A DNA stretch of 64,000 nucleotides, from assembly GCA_905187815.1 (NCBI GenBank), contig CAJJJM010000005.1:1-64000 (forward strand). The letters are read 5' to 3'. This stretch comes from an uncultured Methanomassiliicoccaceae archaeon (GTDB lineage: Archaea > Thermoplasmatota > Thermoplasmata > Methanomassiliicoccales > Methanomethylophilaceae). The notes beneath the pieces were generated by a model. The model saw only the letters and a list, made by a program, of their open reading frames with translations. It did no database searches and was not told the origin of the DNA. Shown here one piece after another: positions 25,929 to 33,339 of this stretch (within the stretch, counting starts at the first letter, position 1; every line of letters begins with the position of its first letter). The translations under genes were made by a program, and so were the position numbers.

Positions 25929-27311
25929 ATGGACCATTTCGTCGGGAGGAGAAAGGAACTCGATCTGCTGGAGTCGTCGTTCGGTACACCGTGCGCGTTC
26001 CTGATGTATGGCCGCAGGCGTGTGGGGAAGAGCACACTGCTCAAAAGGTTCTGCCAGGGGAAGAGGAACATCTACATCAACTGCATCAGAGGGCCTGAGG
26101 ACATAAATCTCCGTTACCTCGCCGACGTCATATCTAATTTCACTGGGACCGAACACGATAGGTACGTCGATTACTATGAGGCTTTCAGGGATCTCGAGAG
26201 AATATGCTCGGAAGAGACCATAGTCTTGGTCATCGATGAGTTCCAGTACATCTCATCCGTGAGTCCCGAGGTCAAATCGTATGCCCAGCATCTCATAGAC
26301 AATTCTCTGGATCACAAGGGGTCCATGGTCATCCTCTGCGGATCATCCGTCCGCATGATGAGGTCCCTGGGTGAGGACGGTTCGGATCCGCTTTTCGGAC
26401 GCTTCAGGAGGATGATCGATCTGGGGCCATTGTCCTTCGGAGAGTGCAGGATGCTTCATCCAGGAATGAGCGATATCGACTGCATGAGGCTCTACCTGAC
26501 TGTCGGAGGGATCCCTAGGTATCATGTGGAGATCGTTCAGGACAGCTATGGGGACTGCATCAGGAAGAACTTCCTGTCGGATGGTTGGATGACGGATGAG
26601 ACCGAGAATCTGATAATGTCGGAATTCTCACCAGGTCAGAGATATCTGGCAACACTATCCGCGATATCCAACGGATCGGTGCGTCTCAAGGAAATCGCCG
26701 AGAGAATCGGCGTTGAGGAGAGCACATGTTCGGAATACATTAGGGAATTGGAGAAGGCGGGAATCGTCTCGTCTGTCAATCCGATGAAGGGTGCACCCAA
26801 GAGAAGGACATACTACGTTTCGGACGATATGATCGCCTTCAACTACGAAGTCCTGGTCAGGAGGAGTGCGTTGATAGGAAGTGACAGGACCGATGAGGCC
26901 CTTACCCGTCTCACCCCTTACATCGATACGTTCCTAGGCAGGAGGTTCGAGCTGTTCTGCATGCGTTTCATCATCGGAAACTACCCTGTCACGGAGATCG
27001 GCCGCTGGTGGAGGGACGATCCCAGGAGGAATGTGCATGAGGACATTGATATCGTCGCCCGCATGATATCGGGTAACGTCCGGACCGACCTCTACATAGA
27101 GTGTAAGTTCACCAAAGAGAAGGTCGGCTTCCACGTGTACAACATCCTGGACTACAGGGTGTCTCAGTACATGGATGGAGGCAACCACCGTCTGGGCTTC
27201 ATGTCCGTGTCCGGTTTCGAGGACGACTTCGCGGAGTTCGCGAGGGATGCGGGCATCCTTCTGATCGGTCCGGAGGAGCTGTTCGGACACAGGCCGGTCC
27301 CGGAGATATGA
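25929..27311 (+). CDS. Archaeal ATPase with DUF234-type C-terminal domain
   Basis: A 460-residue STAND-like P-loop ATPase (ATPase_2 family) common in archaea. Walker A 'YGRRRVGKSTLLKRF' is at about residues 30-45 and Walker B 'VLVIDEFQYI' at about 100. A sensor region 'VILCGSSVRMM', a winged-helix segment ('LKEIAERIGVEESTCSEYI', about 255-290) and a C-terminal nuclease-like DUF234 domain ('EDIDIVARMI', 'DLYIECKFTKEKVG', an E-x-K pattern) follow. Its cellular role is unknown; relatives are strongly amplified in Thermoplasmata. Monocistronic behind a dedicated repeat-bearing promoter. Confidence 0.85.
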   Translation: MDHFVGRRKELDLLESSFGTPCAFLMYGRRRVGKSTLLKRFCQGKRNIYINCIRGPEDINLRYLADVISNFTGTEHDRYVDYYEAFRDLERICSEETIVLVIDEFQYISSVSPEVKSYAQHLIDNSLDHKGSMVILCGSSVRMMRSLGEDGSDPLFGRFRRMIDLGPLSFGECRMLHPGMSDIDCMRLYLTVGGIPRYHVEIVQDSYGDCIRKNFLSDGWMTDETENLIMSEFSPGQRYLATLSAISNGSVRLKEIAERIGVEESTCSEYIRELEKAGIVSSVNPMKGAPKRRTYYVSDDMIAFNYEVLVRRSALIGSDRTDEALTRLTPYIDTFLGRRFELFCMRFIIGNYPVTEIGRWWRDDPRRNVHEDIDIVARMISGNVRTDLYIECKFTKEKVGFHVYNILDYRVSQYMDGGNHRLGFMSVSGFEDDFAEFARDAGILLIGPEELFGHRPVPEI

Positions 27312-27404
27312 AGCGGTCAGGAGGTCCTATCCGGGCGTTGCTGGATGGGCCCATTCCGTTCCGACATCTCAGAAGAGGATGGGGTATGCCCCGGATCGGG
27401 GCGT

Positions 27405-27668
27405 TCATCCCATCCTGAATTCGAGGGTGTGGAGGACCTTCCCGAGGCAGACCTTCTCGCATCTCCTGCAGGCGGTGCCCGCGCAGCGGTCGGACTCTAT
27501 GCGACCCTTGGAGACGTCCCCGTCCCTGACGATCGTCAGAGCCTTCTCGGGACATTCCCCCACGCATCTCCGGCACCCTATGCATCCCTCGATGATGCCG
27601 GTCAGGACGGTTCCGGAGCTGACTATCCTCACCTGGCAGGCCTCGGTGTCGGGCAGGATCTCTGTCAC
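27405..27668 (-). CDS. Two-[4Fe-4S] ferredoxin
   Basis: An 87-residue ferredoxin-like protein. Cluster motif 1 is 'CIGCRRCVGECPEKAL', motif 2 'CAGTACRRCEKVCLGKVL', together providing eight Cys ligands. The second motif, with its GTACxRC spacing, closely resembles the ferredoxin tail of the RamA-like activase at 32.1 kb, so it may donate electrons for corrinoid reactivation or other methyl-transfer redox steps (inference). A 22-residue N-terminal extension precedes the first cluster. It is divergent from the next gene. Confidence 0.8.
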   Translation of the reverse strand: MTEILPDTEACQVRIVSSGTVLTGIIEGCIGCRRCVGECPEKALTIVRDGDVSKGRIESDRCAGTACRRCEKVCLGKVLHTLEFRMG

Positions 27669-27727
27669 CAGGTCCCCGCAGTCGTCAGATGGACCGAGAA
27701 CAACATCTAAGGAGCAGGGTGGTCACG

Positions 27728-28282
27728 ATGTCATTGGACCCGAATCAGCCCGGAGACGAGCAGCTCGATATCGTCCGCGGATCGAAAGGAGTGAGATACG
27801 CATTCTATCTGGACAGGGAGATCCTGGGGATCTTGCGCGAGGAGGAGGCCAAGGTCCGTTCATCCGCCAACATCCCCGTGGATAATGAGGGTTTCACGGA
27901 AGCCCTCAAACGCGAATGCGTGATATGCATAGTGAAGAGCCAGTTCAGGCCGCCGCCGGAACCCACGGTCATCCTGAGGTCCGGCGACGGGAAGACCATA
28001 GGCGAGGAGGTGTTCCCGTGGACCAAGGACAAGTATCTAGGGAGGACCGACATAGTCTGGCTCTTCGATTCGTTCGTCCTGTTCCCCCAGGTCGAAGCGA
28101 GCGGCGGGGAGTCCTTCGTCATGCCTTCTGTGTCGTTCCCGGAACTCAACGAGAGCAACGGATGCAGGAACGTGATCTCATGCAGTCCCGCACCAACATG
28201 TGACAAGATGATCCGCGACTATGCGGGTCTTCCGGAGGACACGCGTCTCGCCTCGATACTCGTGGCGTTCGACCGTGTGTGA
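27728..28282 (+). CDS. Hypothetical protein, 184 aa
   Basis: Soluble acidic protein with no family I can recognise. It begins MSLDPNQPGDEQLDIVRGSK, has a central region with 'ECVICIVKSQFRPPPEP' and a C-terminal 'CSPAPTCDKMIRDYAG'. No signal peptide, membrane segment or metal motif beyond scattered Cys. The ATG at 27728 is preferred over a frame-extending ATG at 27689 because GGAG and GGTGG lie shortly upstream. It stands between a ferredoxin on the other strand and the methyltransferase cassette, but 400 bp from the latter. Confidence 0.6.
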   Translation: MSLDPNQPGDEQLDIVRGSKGVRYAFYLDREILGILREEEAKVRSSANIPVDNEGFTEALKRECVICIVKSQFRPPPEPTVILRSGDGKTIGEEVFPWTKDKYLGRTDIVWLFDSFVLFPQVEASGGESFVMPSVSFPELNESNGCRNVISCSPAPTCDKMIRDYAGLPEDTRLASILVAFDRV

Positions 28283-28686
28283 CGGACGCTCCAGTTAGGA
28301 AACGGGGGGGGGGAACCATCCTTCCCTCCCTCTTTCAGTTACAGATTATTCATGCATGGCATCCGGCGGTGATCCACAGGGTGTGGTCGAATGTCCAGTA
28401 TGGTGTCGGATTGTGATTGACCACCCTTATGGGGGTCGTCGGGGACGGTCGAGAACGGCCGATTCAAAACGATTTGAAGTATACAATTTCTGGAGTATTT
28501 AGAATCGATGCATGTCTGACGGACAATCGAACAGAAGTGTGGTAGCTGTCGGAGACATGGGTTGGAGTCCGGTCAAGAGAGGACCGCCTCCTGTAGACGC
28601 GGAGTCACGATTTCTCATCTCTTTAAATATTGTCCGCTGAAATCTCTTCACATCGACAGTGTCGCTGTCGTTAAGGAGGAGACATA
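28283..28686 (+). promoter_or_regulatory. Long leader/promoter region of the methyltransferase cassette
   Basis: A run of ten G lies at 28304-28313. The promoter is near the 3' end: TATA box TTTAAATAT at 28622-28630, predicting transcription start near 28652. Right there a hairpin CGACAG-TGTCG-CTGTCG (28654-28670) precedes a strong Shine-Dalgarno AAGGAGGA (28673-28680) and the ATG at 28687. The rest (28314-28600) shows no gene; it could hold upstream control sites. Confidence 0.5.
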
Positions 28687-29802
28687 ATGGTAAGTGAGAT
28701 GACGCCCACGAGGAGGGCTCTGGCTGCGGTTCTAGGTGGAAGGAAGGATTATGTTCCACCGGCGAACCCGTTGGCTCAGACCACCGTGGACATGATGAAG
28801 TTTGCCAACGCCTCATGGCCTGCGGCGCACCGGGACCCGAAGATGATGGCGGACCTGGCAGCCGCCCCCTGGGAGACCGTCGGGATAGAGGCCGCCAGAC
28901 CGCAGTTCGACATATCCCTGGAGGCCGAGGTCCTCGGATGCAAGCTGGACTGGAACAAGCCGGACAGGCCGCCTGTCACAGGGCCCGCGTACACCGATCC
29001 AAAGGACATTTCGTGGGACGATAATTTCTACAAGAAGGACAGGGCGGCGGTCGTCCTGAAGGCGATAAGCATCCTCAGGGAGAGATACTGTGGCGATCTT
29101 CCGATCATACCGGTCATAACCGCGCCATTTACCGTCGCGGGACACATCATGGGTGTGGAGAAGCTCGTGATGATGACGGTGACGGACCCGGAGAGGGCGC
29201 ATATGGCCATTGATGCCGCCACCGACTTCTGCATAGAGTACGGTAGGCAGCAGGTCGCAGCGGGGGCCCACATGCTGTTCCCCGCCGACCCGTCGGCATC
29301 CGGGGATCTGATCTCCCCCGAGACATACCAGGAGTTCGTACTGCCGTACCATCAGAAGTTCGCCAAGGCGGTGAGCGCCCCGAAGATTCTGCACATGTGC
29401 GGCCACACCGAGAAGCTGCTGAAGTACATCAAGAAGAGTCACATGGACTGCTTCTCCTTCGACGCCCCTCCCGCATGGTTCGTCAGGAAGGAGCTTGGCA
29501 ACGAGATGACGTGCCTCGGCAGTCTGGATGTCATCGATCTGATGCCCAACGGTACTCCGGAGCAGGTCTATGCCAGGACGGTCCAATGCATAAGGGAGGG
29601 AGTGGATCTTGTCGGAACAGCTTGCGACGTGTCCAACGGTACCCCGTTGGAGAACCTGAAGGCCTATGTTCAGGCATGCAGGGACACCCCGATCCCCGAT
29701 CCCAATGACGTGGACGACTGCGTCCGTGCGCTGGGAAGGGCCAGGGCGAAGAACCTGAAGGAAATGGCCGACTACGAGATGCCAGAAGGAGGTGTTTTCT
29801 GA
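28687..29802 (+). CDS. mtaA: Methylcobamide:coenzyme M methyltransferase (MtaA/MtbA family)
   Basis: A 371-residue member of the uroporphyrinogen-decarboxylase-fold methyltransferases, which move the methyl group from a methylated corrinoid protein to coenzyme M. The zinc site is present: H236 and C238 in 'ILHMCGHTEK' and C313 in 'GTACDVSNGTPLENL', the His-x-Cys...Cys pattern of MtaA/MtbA. It is first in a cassette with an MtaC-like corrinoid protein and a RamA-like activase, preceded by a strong AAGGAGGA site. Which methylated compound feeds it cannot be told from sequence, so the choice between MtaA and MtbA is open. Confidence 0.85.
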   Translation: MVSEMTPTRRALAAVLGGRKDYVPPANPLAQTTVDMMKFANASWPAAHRDPKMMADLAAAPWETVGIEAARPQFDISLEAEVLGCKLDWNKPDRPPVTGPAYTDPKDISWDDNFYKKDRAAVVLKAISILRERYCGDLPIIPVITAPFTVAGHIMGVEKLVMMTVTDPERAHMAIDAATDFCIEYGRQQVAAGAHMLFPADPSASGDLISPETYQEFVLPYHQKFAKAVSAPKILHMCGHTEKLLKYIKKSHMDCFSFDAPPAWFVRKELGNEMTCLGSLDVIDLMPNGTPEQVYARTVQCIREGVDLVGTACDVSNGTPLENLKAYVQACRDTPIPDPNDVDDCVRALGRARAKNLKEMADYEMPEGGVF

Positions 29803-30620
29803 TGCATATGGACATAGTGATGCAGGCGGTCGAGGAGATGCGTCTCAACGACCCGGTTCGCTTCAACAGGCTGGTGCAGGAGGGCATAGCCCTGGAGCTC
29901 GGAATCATCGAGCCGAAGTCCGGCAAGGAGCTCACAATAGAGAAGATCAAGGCCGAGCATTTCCCACCCAACAAGGAATACGCCGACGTGGCCCAATCGG
30001 TCCTGGACGGCAAGAGGAAGGTCACCGAAGAACTGGTCAAGAAGCTGCTGGACGATGGCAGGGACCCCGTCGATGTGGTCACCAACGCCCTTATGCCTGG
30101 AATACAGGTGCAGTGCGAGCTGTACGATATGGGCAGGAGCTACGTCCCGGAGATCCTCATGTCCAACGACGCCATGCAGGGAGGCATAGCCCTGTGCCAG
30201 GTGAAGATCGGAGACGTTCCCAGCAAGGGAGTCGTCGCCTCTTTCGTCGCGGAGGGGGACCTGCATGACATAGGCAAGAACATCTGCGCCGCGATCATGA
30301 AGGCCAACGGGTTCAAGGTCATCGACATCGGTAGGGACGTTCCCAAGGACAAGGTTCTCCAGACCGTCAAGGAGAACAACGTCCAGATGGTCTGCGGTTC
30401 AACCCTTATGAGCACGACCAAGCCTGGTCTGGTCGACACGGCCCTCCTGCTGGAGCTCGAGAAGACCGGGGTCTCCGTGGCATGCGGAGGTGCGGCGGTG
30501 TCAAAGAGCTTCGTGAACACCTTCAACAACTCCATCTACACCAAGACCCCACTCGAGACGGTCAAGGTGGCGTCGCAGATCTGTGACAAGGAGAAGAAGT
30601 GGGAGGACTTCCGCAGCTGA
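29802..30620 (+). CDS. MtaC-like corrinoid protein
   Basis: A 272-residue methyl-carrying corrinoid protein. An N-terminal extension of about 60 residues is followed by the helical cap domain ('DPVDVVTNALMPGIQVQ', 'VPEILMSNDAM') and a B12-binding Rossmann domain with the D-x-H-x-x-G motif at D153-H155-G158 ('EGDLHDIGKN') and the downstream 'GSTLMSTTK' and 'ACGGAAVSKSF'. It resembles methanol-type MtaC more than MtmC, MtbC or MttC. It overlaps the stop of the preceding gene by one base (TGATG) with AGAAGGAGG upstream, so equal production with MtaA is likely. The N-terminal extension is unusual. Confidence 0.85.
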   Translation: MHMDIVMQAVEEMRLNDPVRFNRLVQEGIALELGIIEPKSGKELTIEKIKAEHFPPNKEYADVAQSVLDGKRKVTEELVKKLLDDGRDPVDVVTNALMPGIQVQCELYDMGRSYVPEILMSNDAMQGGIALCQVKIGDVPSKGVVASFVAEGDLHDIGKNICAAIMKANGFKVIDIGRDVPKDKVLQTVKENNVQMVCGSTLMSTTKPGLVDTALLLELEKTGVSVACGGAAVSKSFVNTFNNSIYTKTPLETVKVASQICDKEKKWEDFRS

Positions 30621-30627
30621 AACCCAT

Positions 30628-30644
30628 GGGGCGGTTATCGCCCC
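30628..30644 (+). terminator. Hairpin between corrinoid protein and activase genes
   Basis: GGGGCG-GTTAT-CGCCCC forms a perfect 6-bp stem 8 nt after the corrinoid-protein stop. No long T-run follows, so it may attenuate or protect the mRNA end rather than fully stop transcription into the activase gene. Confidence 0.4.
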
Positions 30645-30670
30645 TATTCATTTGAAATGAGGCGATCGGA

Positions 30671-32251
30671 ATGTCGGCGCAGGCTGTCGCGGCGGACATC
30701 GGTACGAGCGGGATAAGGGCGCAGCTCCTGGACGAGGGGACCGGAAGGGTGCTCAGGACATGCATCACGACCAGGAATCCGATCCCGGGGTCCAATGTCA
30801 TGGACCATATGACATTCGCGATAGACCATGGCCTAGGGCTTGCACACGGGATTCTGGCAGGGGCCCTGTCCGAGGTGATCGACAGACTCGCTCCGGAGGG
30901 TCTGGAGAGGATCGCAGTCTGCGGCAATCCGATCCAGCTGTCCATCCTGGAAGGTGTCGACATTCGTGACCTGGCATATGCTGGGGAGAACAAGCTCGCC
31001 CATGACAACATCCGCAGGATGGACAGGCGCGGACACACGGTCCCCGGCGAGGACATCGGCCTCCCAGACGGGACCGAGGTCATCATCCCGCCAGCGGTCA
31101 AACATGAGATTGGTGCAGATGCCCTGGCGATGATGCTGAAGTCCGGTTTTCTGGACGATGACATGTGCATGGTGACCGACTACGGGACCAACGCGGAGAT
31201 GGCACTCAAGGTAGGTGACGACATCTTCACCGGATCCGCCGCTGCAGGTCCTGCGTTGGAGGGTCAGGAGATAGGTGACGGGATGCTGGCGGCCCCGGGG
31301 GCGCTGAGCGATCTAGTCCGCAGGCCGGACGGGTGGGTATCGAAGGTGCTGGACGATGATATGGTATGCGAGGACGGACCGGTGATCAATCTCCGCAGCG
31401 GGATCACACATCAGAATGGGGTCTCGCCCATCGGGATAACAGGTACAGGGGTCATCGCCCTGATATACGCCGCATTGCGTGACGAGCGCATAAGGGATTC
31501 CAGGATAGTCGACGGTTCGATCAGGATCACCCGCAGGATCAGATTCACAGATGCGGACCTCAAGGAAGCCGGCAAGGCAATCGGGGCGATCCGTGCAGGA
31601 CATATGACCCTCATGAACGCCGCTGGTGTATCGCCGGAAGAGATCCGCACCATGTACATGGCTGGTGCGACCGGGACATATGTGGACCCTTTCAAGGCAA
31701 GGGACCTGGGTCTCGTGATTCCTCGCTGCACACGCATGGTCCAGGTCGGGAACACGTCTTTGGAGCTGGCGAAGGATCTGGCTAGGGAACCCGTGCGGTT
31801 GGACGAGCTGAACGAACTCAGGGACCGTATAGTCACAAAGCACACGATGTTCGCGGAGTCCGATGTCTTCAGCGACCTGTACGTCTATGAGATGGGATAC
31901 TGGAACGATGGTATGCCGCTGGGGCGCTACCGCAGGGTCCTTGAATCGTACGGTTTGGACGGATACTTGGACGGATATGCCGATGCCGTTGTCGATCGTG
32001 TCTGCGAGAGGGATATCAGGGATGCCGGCGAAGGTATCGTCACTATGGATCCCGGGGTCCGCCTAATTGCTGGATGGGACTGCAGACATTGTATGACGTG
32101 TGTCGAAGGCTGTCCCGAGAGAGCGCTTTCGTTCGCAGATGGATCGTTCGTGATCGATGCGAGCAGGTGTCTAGGTACGGCCTGCCAAAGATGTTCTGAG
32201 GGATGCCCCGACGGTGTGTTCGACCATGGACGGTTCACTGTCGAGCGCTGA
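30671..32251 (+). CDS. ramA: RamA-like corrinoid reductive activase
   Basis: A 526-residue protein of the ASKHA/DUF4445 group that uses ATP to reduce inactive Co(II) corrinoid proteins to Co(I). The N-terminal ATPase-like fold starts 'VAADIGTSGIRAQLLDEG', with 'VTDYGTNAEMALKV' and 'AGATGTYVDPFKARDLG' later. The C-terminal tail holds two [4Fe-4S] clusters: 'CRHCMTCVEGCPERAL' and 'CLGTACQRCSEGCPDG'. This order, ATPase then ferredoxin tail, is that of methanogen RamA. It follows the corrinoid gene by 50 nt and would keep that protein active. GAGG lies 8 nt before the ATG. Confidence 0.85.
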   Translation: MSAQAVAADIGTSGIRAQLLDEGTGRVLRTCITTRNPIPGSNVMDHMTFAIDHGLGLAHGILAGALSEVIDRLAPEGLERIAVCGNPIQLSILEGVDIRDLAYAGENKLAHDNIRRMDRRGHTVPGEDIGLPDGTEVIIPPAVKHEIGADALAMMLKSGFLDDDMCMVTDYGTNAEMALKVGDDIFTGSAAAGPALEGQEIGDGMLAAPGALSDLVRRPDGWVSKVLDDDMVCEDGPVINLRSGITHQNGVSPIGITGTGVIALIYAALRDERIRDSRIVDGSIRITRRIRFTDADLKEAGKAIGAIRAGHMTLMNAAGVSPEEIRTMYMAGATGTYVDPFKARDLGLVIPRCTRMVQVGNTSLELAKDLAREPVRLDELNELRDRIVTKHTMFAESDVFSDLYVYEMGYWNDGMPLGRYRRVLESYGLDGYLDGYADAVVDRVCERDIRDAGEGIVTMDPGVRLIAGWDCRHCMTCVEGCPERALSFADGSFVIDASRCLGTACQRCSEGCPDGVFDHGRFTVER

Positions 32252-32336
32252 TGCGACTCGAATCGAAAACTTCGGTCGATGAGTTAATGGAAAACAATGG
32301 CGGGGGCAAGGTGGATCCTCGCCCTCCGTCGGAGGA

Positions 32337-32450
32337 TCAGTTGGTCGGGTTCTCGCGGGCGTTGTGCCTTGCCTCGCGTTCGGCCTTCTTCTCCTTCCTC
32401 TTCTCCTCTCTGTCGTGTTTGCTCTCGTGCTTATGCTCCTTCATGTGCAT
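32337..32450 (-). CDS. Charged microprotein 1 (37 aa)
   Basis: Too short for routine gene finding. AGGAGG stands 8 nt before the ATG at 32450. The product starts MHMKEHKHESKHDREEK and ends 'KAEREARHNARENPTN'. It is almost wholly Lys, Glu, Arg and His. Its segment 'RKEKKAEREARHNAR' is nearly identical to 'RKEKKAAREARHNAR' in the 31-aa protein at 32975, showing that both are real and paralogous. A hairpin overlapping its stop (GATCCTC/GAGGATC, 32314-32338) may end transcription between it and ramA. Function unknown; a disordered nucleic-acid-binding or ribosome-associated role is only a guess. Confidence 0.6.
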   Translation of the reverse strand: MHMKEHKHESKHDREEKRKEKKAEREARHNARENPTN

Positions 32451-32484
32451 ATGCAATGCCTCCTGTATCCGGTGAAGATGCTCG

Positions 32485-32685
32485 TTACGCCTTGTGCTCC
32501 TTCTCGGCCTTGTGGGCTTCCTTCTCTTCCTTCTTCTTCGCCTTCTCGGCCTCGTGCTCGGCGTGCTTCTTCTCACGCTCCTCTCTCCTCTCCTCTCTCT
32601 TGGCTTCGCGCTCCTCATGTCTCTTCTCGCGGGCCTCCTTCCTCTCTTCCTTCCTCTCCTCTCTTGTCTCTTTCTCGTCGGTCAT
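32485..32685 (-). CDS. Charged microprotein 2 (66 aa)
   Basis: MTDEKETREERKEERKEAR... continues with Lys, Glu, Arg and His to 'KEAHKAEKEHKA'; over 80 percent of residues are charged, predicting a single long helix or coiled coil. GAGGTG lies 7 nt before the ATG at 32685, and the upstream block AGAGGTGTxTGxxATG is shared with the gene at 32975. It precedes microprotein 1 by 34 nt, so the two form an operon. A minus-strand TATA-like TTTATATT lies at about 32829. No known family; the low-complexity sequence makes database similarity unreliable. Confidence 0.6.
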   Translation of the reverse strand: MTDEKETREERKEERKEAREKRHEEREAKREERREEREKKHAEHEAEKAKKKEEKEAHKAEKEHKA

Positions 32686-32945
32686 TTCAAACACCTCTAG
32701 GTGTCTGTGGATCCGTCGAGGTCTTCATCGGGCCTTTCCTTCCCGCAGACGCTTGGATGTGAAGTCTGCGGAACGGGTATTTACGGACTGCGGTTCCGCA
32801 TTCGTACCGAATTATGGAAGCAGCGCAGAATATAAATCAAAGGAGAAACACTATATACTCGGTAGGTCAGAGCTTCGCATATTACAACGTTTTCAGTAAA
32901 AAAAAAGATGGCGAGGCGGGATAGGAACCAAAAGGGATAAGGGAG

Positions 32946-32963
32946 GCCCGGCTCGCGCCGGGC
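32946..32963 (-). terminator. Hairpin after charged microprotein 3
   Basis: GCCCGGC-GCGA-GCCGGGC, a perfect 7-bp GC stem, lies 11 nt after the stop of the 31-aa gene on the minus strand, followed by CTCCCTTATCCCTTTT. Beyond it, a run of nine A on the plus strand (32898-32906) gives another T-run for minus-strand transcripts. Confidence 0.5.
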
Positions 32964-32974
32964 GATTGAGGGGA

Positions 32975-33070
32975 TCAGGCCGCGTTGCGGGCGTTGTGTC
33001 TCGCCTCGCGTGCGGCTTTCTTCTCCTTTCTCCTGAGCTCCCTGTCGTGCTTCCTGCTTGTCTCTGCCAT
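32975..33070 (-). CDS. Charged microprotein 3 (31 aa)
   Basis: MAETSRKHDRELRRKEKK ends 'AAREARHNARNAA'. The core 'RKEKKAAREARHNAR' repeats that of microprotein 1, and the leader GAGGTG-7 nt-ATG repeats that of microprotein 2, so all three genes share an origin. Start 33070 is preferred to ATG 33076, which directly abuts the ribosome binding site. It has its own hairpin terminator and a probable TATA box ATTATATACGC near 33170. Strongly basic; binding to RNA, DNA or acidic partners is plausible but unproven. Confidence 0.55.
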   Translation of the reverse strand: MAETSRKHDRELRRKEKKAAREARHNARNAA

Positions 33071-33339
33071 ATCCATACACCTCTTTTCAGTGGTGTCTGT
33101 GTAGGGAGAGGTCAGATCGGTGATCCTCCTGCACAAGCACTGATATGTGGATTCATCCCAGGAGCGTATATAATTATCGCAATTAAGCGAACAATTGTAC
33201 ACTCTTCATGGAAATGATGAGATGAAGGCTGTGTGAAGGGTGTTATCGTCGAACGTCCGTGCAAAAACGCATCGAGGATTGGAAATGGGTGACGGGTCCC
33301 CCGTCAGAGACGCGACGGGAGACCCTTGGGGATTTGTTA
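33071..33339. other. Intergenic region between microprotein 3 and the dehydrogenase gene
   Basis: Contains the minus-strand promoter of microprotein 3 (TATA-like at about 33167-33176) and, at 33291-33305, a hairpin GACGGG-TCC-CCCGTC that may end transcription of the dehydrogenase gene. No other gene seen. Confidence 0.4.

Noticed and set aside
28304..28313. Run of ten G as a phase-variation tract
   Set aside because: It lies in non-coding DNA after a stop codon and more than 300 bp before the next promoter, so slippage has no evident effect; it may also be a sequencing artefact.
32494..32700. Leu-rich plus-strand frames that look like membrane proteins opposite the charged microproteins
   Set aside because: They are the antisense of Lys/Glu/Arg-rich codons; the minus strand has ribosome binding sites and conserved paralogues.
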